A DNA stretch of 64,000 nt from Acanthococcus lagerstroemiae (Eukaryota > Arthropoda > Insecta > Hemiptera > Eriococcidae), in contig CM063110.1 of the NCBI GenBank assembly GCA_031841125.1, forward strand, positions 28,639,626-28,703,625, written 5' to 3'. Below, in pieces: positions 13,601 to 25,600 of this stretch. A program made the position numbers and the translations under genes. Within the stretch, counting starts at the first letter, position 1, and every line of letters starts with the position of its first letter. The notes beneath the pieces are model-generated. The model did no database searches. It saw nothing but the letters and a program-made list of their open reading frames with translations, and had not been told where the DNA came from.

Positions 13601-16600
13601 ATGACACCCTTCGACTGTGCCACAATCAAGTCCAAATGGTTCCCGTTTTCGGGTTAGTAATTTTTGTTTGATTGATTTTCATCTGAGATGTCCGGGTATC
13701 GGCTTCACTTTCGGCTACCAGCCACCACGTGGCCGTTGACTGATATCGAAAGACCGATGGTCTCGAATTGGCAAGGAATTTAATCGGGGAACGAACTTGA
13801 TAGAAGGGATATTCTTCATCTAATGAAGTGCTGATATGTATTAGTGCTCAAATTGATTTGGATTACTTTTCATGTATCGCTAAGTTACAGTTTAGTACCT
13901 ACTTAAATTCTGGTTCCTCACAGAAAATCGAAATGTTTTAGGGGTGTTAGTTCGTATTATCATCCCCGTTAGAAACCCCTTCCGTTACTGGAATTTATAG
14001 GCGGCGACTTTTCACTTTTGTAAGGGAGCAATATTAAAGAAAAAAATCCATAATGGATAGTTGGAGGGCTCAGAGTGATTTTTCGGAGGAGGTGAGGGGT
14101 AGTGCTTGGGAAATGTCTCTTAGCTCCGTGTAAGTCGATGAATAAGTAGTTTTAGTGAGTACAGTGTTGAACCGAGGCAGTCAACGGAGTTGGTAGGTAT
14201 TTGTCCAGCGAGGGGCGTGTCAAGGGAAAGTAGAAAACAGATAATTCGAGAGAACAAAAAAAAAAGTTTAAACGAAAAGTATGTATACAATAATTGCATT
14301 TTTCGTAGCTCATGAGTGGAACTTGATAATTCATCCTATACCCACGCCATTTGGAAGTCAGTAGTGAGGAAAAATCCATTCCCTTGATCTCCCATTCTAT
14401 ACCTATGGCATTTAGAAGCCAGCAAGGAGAGATCCATTCCCTAGTTATCGATCCTATACCCATGGCACTGCCTTCTACCATTAACTCTGAAGAAGAGAAC
14501 TTAAAAACAAAGTGTTTTATCAAAATACTTTGATTTGACAAACGAATAGAAAAGAAAGAATGATGTCTGAATGGTATTCTTCTACTATTCATTTGGTACA
14601 ATATGTGTGTTATTTTGAATAAGGATGTAGAGGCGGAAAGCAAATGAGGGACTTTGCCTCCTCCTGATCCAGCATTTGCCTCCCTCCCCTCAGCAGAAAG
14701 GCCACGATTTCTTTTTTATTGCTTATTTGTAGTTTCTCTGCATCAGAGTGGTATATGTACCTAATACCTATTACAGTTTCATCATAAATGACGAGCGAGA
14801 CTTGAAGACATAATTATACTCAATATGAGATATTATTGTCGATGCGACTAAAAGATTCCAAACCTCCACATAATTGTTACACTTGGAGAAAGTACGAGAC
14901 ATATGGATGAATGGATATGACTAGAGCTAGGAATTTTCGGTTGTAAAAAATTAAAAATTCGGTTTTAAAAACCTTATTTCATGAAAAAATTTAAAAATCT
15001 TACAAAAAGCGCTTATTAAAGAGCACGATTACATGTTCTCCGAGATTGCTTTGCTGGAAGCTGTGCCGTCTGTCACTGAGAACTCATCCACCCAAACATG
15101 ACACATACTGCACCCTCGCTCACTCATCAGTCGATAAGCAATACTCGATTTTTCTTTCTTTATTTTCATTTTTTTTTCTTTCAATATTACCGTTTTCTTC
15201 CTTCCATTTCTTAAAATCTGCTCTTCATTTACTCTCGATTCTGTCCGTCTTTGGCTGAAATGATCATTTTTGGCTTTTATGACATTTTCGGTTTGTATAA
15301 AGGTTTTCGGTATTTTAGACATTCTCGGTTTTTTTCGGCAAAATAAAACTTCTTTCCCGGGTCTGTACTACTCTGACATGGACTTCTATTTCATGTTTAT
15401 TCATCTGCCCTTTACCAAAGTGATTCGACAAAAACCGAGGAATCCTAGCTCTAGATATGACTATATATTGATGAGATGAGCAGACGTGAAAGACGAGTGT
15501 AGGAAAAATATCTCTGTGAAAATTGAAAATATTGTCAGTCATATCACTCATATAAATACTTATTATTCATATTGGCCATATGATTCTTATTAGTCTTATT
15601 CGCCATTTCAGGCACCATATAACAGCCATGTAAGTTCTATCTGTCTTTTTGGTCAATAAAAGAAGTTAAATACTTATCAGTCCTGTTAGTCATAAGACTC
15701 CTGTATCATTCCAGTTCTTCTTCAGGTGTCGTGTCTGATAATGGACGTTGGCGATTGCGTTTTCTGACGTGCGACTTTCCTCGGCAGGGTTAGTCTGGGT
15801 AGTTTGCCGTTGCGTCCCCCATGGTTTGTTAGGTTAGAGTTTTTCCTTCTGTGTGCCGAAGAGTGTGTAGCCGCAATTCGTTTACTCTTACCATGTGTTT
15901 CATGACGCTGTGTGAACTGTCCACAACAGGGGCACAACCAGAACTTCTTTTGATGGGGGCTAGAATTGAGAGAAAAAACTTGGGCAGAACTGGAAACTCG
16001 ATTTGGTACCTGCCTATTTTCATGAATTAATTTTGAGAAAAGTCGATTTTCTGGAGAGGGAGAGGGGCTATAGCCCTCTAGCCCTCCTTAGTTGCGCCCT
16101 TGGTCCACTATCTGCACGGGCACAGTACCAATCTTTCTGATCTGGTGGTAACACACCTTACGATTGTAATGCCTTGTTCGTTCGAACTGGCGGGATTGCA
16201 GGACGCGCTATGTTTCCACCTCGATTGATACTGTAGTTGCTGTGTTCGTTGGGATGTGAGTGGGGGTATTCGAATATCACTAGTTGTCTGGGGTTGGTGG
16301 GACTCGAACCCGAGACGCAAGGTGTGCGAAGTGGGTGCGTTACCACTTGGCCACACGATGACGATCATTAAATGAGCTATATGTAATGTAAGCTAATATA
16401 GAAATATCTTACTGTATTAGTTGAATCAGTTAGCTGCCAATGACTTAAGAATGTATATATAGGTATTTACTATTAGATGATGATGTTGATAATATTACAA
16501 GATCAGTGGTGTCGTAAAGTGGTGGGGTACATTGTGTCTTGCCAGAAATTTGAGGTGCAAAGTACGAACTCATTTTTAGTTGTGAACTAACAAATTTGTG

Positions 16601-19600
16601 AGATATCTGACAAAGAACGTCTTTTTCTTCTTCTTTTTTCTTCTTGCTTGTCGACTTAAATTTGTAATACTTGTCCTATTATTTTTTTCTAATTTGCTCT
16701 CAGCTCGAGCACTGGAATCCGCCCTTTTGAGCATTACTTCAGAGACGTCAGGGAGGCTGTTGGGGCTGTCTTAGGTCGAAATCTGGCGAGTTGCTACGTG
16801 GACTCGAACCCAGGACCTTCGGATTTCGAGACCAACGCGCTATCCCACTCGGCCAACCAGACCCCTTGTAACACTTGTCCTGTACAAAAACGTTTTTTGT
16901 GCTTCTTAACGCTAATTTTGAAATTCACCCGAAAGAAACCTTCCAACGCTATTGCTAAATAGGTATTATTGGTGGATACGTGTACTTATTAGATGATTTT
17001 CATGAAAATAGAGATTGTTACCTACATGAGATGAACAGTTATGAAAGATGGTGGAGAGACTTTATAGGTAATCAATGCCATCAGTGCTCTGAATACGTAT
17101 TCATTTCAGTTATCAGTCTATATATTGACCATGTGGATCAGGTTCATTAGGCCATACCAGTCAGTCAGAAGTCAAAAATAACACATCATACATCAGTCAG
17201 TTGGTATTATCGCATGAGCTATTGTCAGAAAAAAAAACCTATATCTGTCAGTCCTATCAGTCGAAACACTTGTCAAGCAGTTGGAATCATGTCAATTAAA
17301 TCAGTCTGTCTTACTTCAGGTGTGGGCCACAAAGTGATTAGAAGGAACATATAGTTTGCTTTCTAGTCGTTCAATATTTGTGGTACTTTTCTGTCATTTC
17401 AATGACATTTTCCCTGTGCATCTATTATTTTGTTGTAACAATTTATTCATATTGGGGGAGGGGGGAGTTAGGAGAATATCATTTACTCGTTCTTATATTA
17501 TTCTATTGTTCAGTCGGCGTCTGGGTTCACAATCGAATTTAGTGATTGGTGGTTGATAGGCTGAAATTATTTGATACCTGGTCATTAGATACTCAACTAT
17601 TATAAAAGGTCTTATACGTGAGGTCTGGTGGTTGAAATGATTAGGTTGCTCAACATTTTCATCTAGTTCACTACATAACTCAACTTCTGTGCCACTTGCT
17701 AGCAGAAAATGTACTAGTATACACAATATAAATGAACTTGGGTATTAGAATTTCTCAGTGATACTTGGATATAGTCCGGGAATTATATGGTTTCAAATAT
17801 GAAAAAATTACTATCAAAGATTTTAATTGCTGGAAGTTGTATACTAGGATCTCCTTATACCTAGAAAAAAATACCTATACCCCCCCCCCAAACAAACCCC
17901 CCAAACAACCCATGTTTTGGGGGGGACAGGGCGTCCAAAATCGTAGTTTTCTGCATTTTTCTCGGAGAAAAATTCGTTATTTTGAAAATATTCAAGGCTT
18001 GTCATCCTCTACATCAAAGTTCCTACAAGATAGGTCTTTACAAGATTTTCATAACGGTCAACTGGAAGGAGTTATAACGCTCTAAAGTTTTACCTATTTC
18101 AGTTACAAAAGTGTACGTGCGCGAGTGTACGCTCGACACGTACACACCCTCAAGACTTATTATAAACTTCATAGCTGTGGCAAACATTCATAGTTGGAAT
18201 AAATTGCCTTTATTTTGTGAAGGAAGAGTGACATAATAGATATTTTAGTCAAATATACATGTTACCGTTAATGTGTATAGGTAATCAGTTAAAGTGTAGA
18301 ATTTCATTAAAATGCTCCCTTGTTTCTGGCCCCTAATTCCTCCCCTTACGAAGTAATTGGCTGAAAATATGGGAAGCCTTCAACTTTTGTCCGTTTACAC
18401 AACAATTCAAAGTTCTTGCTTGGTTGCTTTGATAGCATGCTTTACCAAGGGCTATGAATTGTGAGAATCCAAGATTTTTGATTATTCTTGGCTTCTGTAT
18501 GATATTCTTGGAAGTCAACAAGACTGAAAATTCCAGATAAGGTACAGACCAATGAAACTTGCAGATTTTTCTGAATTCCACCCCGATTCGTCAGTAAGAG
18601 AAATAATGAAGGACAGAGAATAGCCGGTTTCATGAAGCGAAAAGCCATTCATGAATCGCACAGCGTTATTGGTAGGACAAGAAGGTCGTCATCTTCTCCA
18701 ACTAGTATAACTTGTCGGGTTTTCTCTAGGGCTGCTTCCACCGTCGTCCGCACGATTAAAACATCAGCATCACCGTCTGCAATTGATGTTATTTTGTACA
18801 CAGTAATTCAATTAAACGGCGGATTTTAGTAAATGGGTTCGCCAGGAAGAGCTCTTGAGAAACTGTGACAACAGCTTCAGCATCCCGATGCGCAATCAGT
18901 TACCCTCTAGTTACCCAGTTACCCGCGGAAAAGTTACCCATTTGTTACCTTCGGATTACTCTCAGATTACCCTTGTTCCCCTTCAGTTACCCGGGTAACT
19001 GACGGGATACTACGCAGTTAGTTACCCTGTAGTTACCTGCGGCGGAAAATTCCATTTGTTACTCTCAGATTACCCTTGTTCCCCTTTAGTTATCCGGGTA
19101 ACTGGTGGGATTTTGCGCATCGAGATTAATGATGACATCAGGTGCCAGTTTCTGATATCGTCGACAACGTTCGGCACTTTTTTCCCCGCTCTCCTGAATT
19201 CCTTGGACCCAAATTGACGGAACTTGTGAGCGATGCTATGGGAAGAACCATACTACTTTTCTTGAGCTTGATATCCGCGTACTTCTTGTGCAGCACCTCA
19301 CGAATCGATGCGTTACCCACTTTATAAGCTTCGTGGTATCGGAGTTTACCAGGGTTACCTACAATGCTAGTCGCGATGGAAAAAATTTCTTCCCGTTCTT
19401 TAAAGGGCTTATGGGTTTCAAGCGATTGTACCGAGCATTGAACATCAGCTGCGTCTCGAATTTGACGAGCCTCTCCCTAATCAACCTGCTGCTCATCACC
19501 TGATGTTGTTTCTAGCTCACAAAAACTTTCCAGCTTTTGGCACATTTCTGCTCCTGGAGCTGCTCCTACGTAGAATCCATTGCGGAGCGAATGTCTGTAG

Positions 19601-22600
19601 TATTCCGCCTTGAGCGTACATTCGCGACGTACATTTTCGTGCGTACCTGAAATAGGTAAACTTTAGAGTGTTATAACTCCTTCCAGTTGACCGTTATGAA
19701 ATATCTTGTAAGGACTTTTCTTGTGGGAAATTTGATGTAGAGTATAATACGCCTTGAATTTTTTCGAAATAACGAATTTTTCTTCGAGGAAAATGCAAGA
19801 AACTAAAATTTTGGACATTATGTCCCCAAAAAAGTGGGTTGCCGGGGGGTGGAGGTGGTAGGTTTTTTTCTAGGTATAAGGAGGCCCTAATGAACAACTT
19901 CCTGGAATAAAATCTTTGATAGCAATTTTTTCATCTTCGACCTCTTCATTTGAGCTATAGTTCCCGGACTAATAGTTATTATACAAAGTAGGTATTGCTG
20001 AAAACTGCAGCGGATATGATTTAGATTTTCTGGTACAGCTGTTTATCACGACCGGCACTTTCTCATTTTCCAATTAGGTAGGTGCTAACTCAAGACTATT
20101 GACGGGGGTAATTTCTAGGAAATGGGTGACATTTTTTTCTCAAAAGTAAATTAAATGACTACCATTTTTTTTTTCATTTTAATTTTCGTGATCGGATTCT
20201 GATTTTTTTCATTTAAAGAAAAAAGTAATTGGATTTCCAACCATATGCGTGGACCTGATTGGAAATCCAGTTAGGTGCAAGCGCATGCTTGCTACTGGAG
20301 ATTCGCCGGCCATGCTGTTTATTATATATTCTTCTATTCATCCACAATTCCGTAAGCCATATGACATTTGAAATGAGGAGCTTTTGAGAATATAGATTCT
20401 AGTTTTTCGTAGATAAGCTCAAATAGCCGGTTCATAGCTGACTGTAGAAATTCCCGTTTCAAATTACTCGAATTGCTGCTGTGCTTCTGTTCGAAAAATC
20501 CTTACAAAACCTGAGTTGAATTTTATTAGCCGAATAATAAGAATGGTGAACTATTTCTCGCAGAATCGGCCAGTGCTTAATCAGAGGGCAATAATTTCTT
20601 GTCTCTCGGCTGACTTCCTCAATGTAGATACTCAATACACGTCCGAAATTCATCTTACGGTGTACGGTACTTTGATACTGTTAACGATAACAAGTATAGG
20701 ACCATTTTTTGTTCGCGTTTCAAATTAGCATGAAAATAAAATATAATCGCGTGGTCAAGTACAAGGACCTCGTTTGCATTTGCATCGTGGGCTGGTCGGC
20801 TGCCGGCTCTCTATCTTTGTAATTCTTATTGGGTAGGTCGAGTTGATAGAACGGTTCCAAAATATTTCACGCAGACGTACTCGTACATACCTGTGTGTGA
20901 ATGTGAATATCTGGTGACTGTACCGAAAAATTGAACTAACAAGTTCAATGACGCGTTCGGTATTCCCTTCTGTTGATCATTGTTGTCACGATAAAGTGGG
21001 TGCTGTGGGGAAAGCTGTCTCAAATTGAAAGCCAAAAATGACTTTCTCGTGTTTTTCATTTTTCAATAGATTTATCTGAATTTAGTATCAGTGTATAGCG
21101 ACATTCTTGCGCTATATACCTACGGCCAAAGTTTAAAGTTAGAATTAGTGATAGTATGAAGACATGGTGCCGAAAGTAGAACAACTTTTTTTCAACATGA
21201 GACAGATAACACACACATACACACACATACACATATAATCTCAGGTTGACGGTGAACTAATAAAAACTATGAAAAAAGTTGATTTAATTTGTAAAAGTTC
21301 AATTCCTTTTTTTTTTTTTTTTTTGAGACAAAAATATTATTATTGAAAAATAAATAAAATAAGTGTGGATAAGGATACAATCTTGGTGATTCAGATTTAT
21401 ACGATAATGCTTTTCGTTCTAGAAAAGCTTAAAATGAAGTCCTTCTTAAAAAGAAAAACGAAAAATGACAAAAAAAAACACTAATAATATACTTCAATGA
21501 CCTTAGCATGTTAATCTGAAATACCCTTCATAGGCGCAAATGGGAGGGGGGGCAGGCTCCAAATCTTTTAAAAGTCCCCCTCCTTACGAAAAACTGAAAA
21601 ATTTGAGCTAAAGAATTTTCAACATTATTTTGATACCTGTCAGCCTTCCCGTGAGTTTCCCACTCCAACTCAGCTATTTGCGCTATGATCAGGGCAAGGA
21701 TTTATATGAAATCACATATTTTTTTCTATTGGCCTAGAAGAGGTATATCCAATACCCTTTTCCGTTTCAGGTCTTTTTGAGTAAAATGAGCCCAACTTTA
21801 TTTTGCATATTTTGCATATTTGGTCTATACGAGCATATTTTAGCCATTTTTCGCCCATATTTAGACTATGAAATATTCACTTAATTTTTATATTTCTAAG
21901 CACATATTCCGCCGCTTTCACGTTTTTTCTTTAGCACATGTTAAAAAAAAGTAAGGGAAAAAATGGTATTGTGGATTCCGTGTCCCTATGCTACACTAGC
22001 GCCCTGGCACGTAATTTTTACAACTAATGTTTTTTCAGACACGCGTTGATTCGTATCGATTTTCTTATCTAAATAGTTACCTACATTCAATTCTTCTGTT
22101 TCCTTTTTGGTATCAGGATTATCAGTAACTCTTTTCCCCCTTTCTGTCTCTTTTTCTCGCATGTTGTTCTTTAATAGACACACCACATCGAGCTCTTTAA
22201 AATGAGACCCATATTGTTTTCACATATTTGGCACATATTTTTCATTTTTTAGCGCATATAAATCCGAGCCCTGCTTATGATCATCCTACCGATCAGAATA
22301 ACAGTTATATTGTATCATAAATATTGTAAAGTCAGTTTAGATAACAATTCCGACCAATGCCTCATGAAGCTACTATTTGATTTATCGTCGAGTCAGTGCA
22401 ATTTGAAGGCAAATCAAATTTTTCTCGAAGATGAGAATTTAGTGTCAGAGGAAAGGCAATTTCAGGCTGCACAGAATAAATCACTGTATTTAATGATGTT
22501 TCCATTTTTTTCCATCTTATTAATTAGTTCCAGTTTTTCTAGTAATTCCCATTATGTGAAACCTTATTTTCCCTCTGTAGCAAAATTAGCTACTTGAATT

Positions 22601-25600
22601 AGCTATTTTGGATTTTTCTCCAGATCACACTGACTCGACGTTATGCAGTTGACACTTTCCTACATTCGTTTCTCCTAATATAAACCAACAACGTTGGCGA
22701 AAATAGCACATTACACAACAGGGGAGGGAAGGAAAGGTTTTCCGAGTACTTTAATTACACAACTGATAATGTTCTCTTTACAACTGTGACATGTATAATA
22801 TTTTATTCAAAACGTACTCAGAAAGCTGTGAAAGCATAATATTGAACTTACAGCACGCAAACTGGTATAGAAACACGTGAAACAATGTCGAGCTAGTGCC
22901 ACCAAATCATCAGTTTGAAATTATCAATCACGTTCTATTGCATTACTGTTATTTTCGTATTGGAAAGTTCAAAAAATCATAAGTTCCCTCCCTCCATATG
23001 GAGAGAAATGGTTACTTTCCCCTCTAGGAGGGAAAGCATCCCATAAACTATTTGTATACACAGTATCAGTTCAGTGCTGATGCTGAAAAACGACTCTTTT
23101 TTAAGACGAAATCATTGGGACATGATAAACTTTCTAAGTGCATATTGAATAAAAATGCTTTCAAAAGGAGGTTGAAAACAACAGTTTTTGATCTGATTCT
23201 GGAGCTAGGTTGTTGATATCGCTTCTGGTCACTGACGCGATACTCGAAAAGGTACATTCTGGGGCCAGGTGCCAGTGTCTAGGGACCCAATTTGGCATGC
23301 GTGCATCGCCATACGCTCCATCAAGATTGTTGATGTGTCACAGTAATAGAGAGGTGCGCAGTGTTGCCAAGCATCATGGAGCTAGATAGTTGATTGTCAC
23401 GGTAGTAGAAAGATGTGCAGTGTTGATGTAAATTTAGTTAAGATGGCGTTAGTGGTTCTCGAGTGTGTCAGTGAGTCAGTATGCATGTGTGTCAACCCAC
23501 TTCCCCCTGCAGGAAAACTGCTAAGAAGAATGTCTTCCTTTTTGTTGTCAATGTAACGTATTATTTTATGTACTCGACTGCTTTATTTTCCTTTCCGTAC
23601 GAGTAGTTATAATGCCTGCTGGTAATGGTGGCAGTGGTAACTTTCCTAAGGGCCTAGCTTTCTTGAATCTCTCTTCCTGTTCAGCTCTGTAATTATGAGT
23701 GCTTCTATCCCTTTGCACATGATGTCGAGTTTCTTGGATGCCCCTCGTAAATTTGATTCAGGCCGGTATAAATTGTCGCGGATTTTCGTCTCAATTTTGT
23801 TTTATCGCGTTTTGTCGACGTAGTGCACAAGTTTTTTAAACGTGGGATAATAATTGCGAAATTACTCTACCCCGAGAACGCTCTTTAAAATTATGAGTGC
23901 GAAAAACTCGCTTTCTGGCGTTCGGCCGCCAAATGATAAGCCAAAATATCTTTTTTCCCTGTCTGCACCGCCTCCCAGTCACGTATACGAAAATATAGAC
24001 CGCGTCATTAACATTGTTTTTGGAATTATGTCGGCTTGCCGTTTAGTAAACATCCGTCTTCGTTACTCGCGATTTTAATTCGTATACATTAAATCTGAAC
24101 TAAAACTGACATTATATGTATTGTCACACTTCTGTTGCTCATTTCAGACGAAAAAAAAGAAAAAAAGAAAATGTAGATCTACCCACATCAAATTTGTCGA
24201 GAACTGTCATAGGAAAATTGATACTCGAAAATTCAGCTCTTCTAAAAGTTACCGGGTATACTCGTACATCAGTGGAAAATCTCAGTCTCAGATATCGAAG
24301 CTGACCTGTACATAAAAATTTGATAATTACATATTATACGCCATTAAGCTGACCACGAACTACTTTTATGAAGGCTTGCACACGAGGTTACTGGGTACTT
24401 TTTAATTTTGTGTGCCGGAGATCATCCTGTCAAAAGTTTGAGATCAGCTTATGGCAATGTAATCCTATTTATCATGTTGAAGTTGGACGAATTTCTGTGA
24501 CTGACTGTAACTTATCCTATATAGCTTTCAGTATTAATTGCATAACGAATTTCAAACTCGCAAATAATTCGCTCTTCTTGGAATGTTGTAGTGCTCAATA
24601 ATCTTTGGTTACATTTAAACCTGAAACACTGATTACCGTCTGAATTGTTGTAAATTTGCACGTCGAAAACCAATAATAATAGTAACTGATAACAACTCAT
24701 GCACGAGGAAATTACTCATTGATTATTGTGCCATACATCCTGTACTTAATAAGTGCTATAAGTGGTGCTGTTCCGTCGAGATGTCGCAAAAATTTACGAA
24801 AAATCGTCGGTAAATATTATAACAGCTTATGGAAATTGCATACCGAAACTTATCAGCCGAGTGAGTGTAGCGAATAAGTCCCAACTCACAAAATGGCCAT
24901 TTTCAATTATTTATGCTTTCGGTAACCCTCCATCCACTGGCCGAAGCACATAATATCCATAATCATAATTGTTACTCCAAATTATAGTCTATATCAGTGA
25001 TCTCCGTTACTCTGCACTATATACTCATGAAAGGTTTTCGACTTTCCTACAGAAATGAACTTTTGGGCTTCCAACGTTTTCGAACTACATAGGTGCAGTG
25101 ATGATCCCTGTTGTTCAGGTTACACTGTATCAGTTTCCATAGAACTACTCAAAAAATTTAACATTAATTGCTAATTTGAGCTACTCTAAATCAATGTAGG
25201 GTCGACCTGAGCAACAATGATTTGCGCATGGGAAATTACAATGAATTCTTCGAATGCACAATTGTTCTAAGATGGAGTACAATGTAATAAACTATGTTTA
25301 TATTTTCGGACGTGTAATATAGAGTAGACAGAAGGTCTTTAAAATGTTTGGTGTGGTGGGACGTATGGCGATGCACGCATACCAAAGTGGCCCCTGAGAC
25401 ACCGCACCCCCGGCATCGGAAACTACCCTTCCGACGAGCTGTATAATTTTATTAAGAACTAACTGTCTTTGGCATAATGGGTTACAGTTTATTACCAAGT
25501 GTGAGTAGGTAGGGGAGAATGGGGATCTATTGGACAAAGTTTACGGTAATTGAATATTACAAAGCCGGATCCATTGAAAAAGTTGGACAAGATAATCCCT

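Larger units (their letters stand above)
17774..19969. mobile_element. 2.2 kb element with inverted arms of about 350 bp
   Basis: The left arm (17774 to about 18130) and right arm (about 19620-19969) are inverted copies. They share GTCCGGGAA ends, AAAAAATT(A/G)CTATCAAAGA, TCCTTATACCTAG, AAATTCGTTATTT and GGAGTTATAACNCTCTAAAG. TA flanks both ends (17772-17773 and 19970-19971). The interior encodes a decayed ORF on the - strand and is itself interrupted by a GTTACCC-family element at 18884-19122. Confidence 0.85.

Noticed and set aside
14152..14643. 163-codon - strand frame
   Set aside because: It runs through the imperfect tandem repeat at 14332-14475, shows no domain, and its composition looks like chance in a low-stop region.
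22277..22597. 106-codon + strand frame
   Set aside because: No recognisable domain, no splice context matching sls phases, and a hydrophobic tail typical of T-rich intron sequence.
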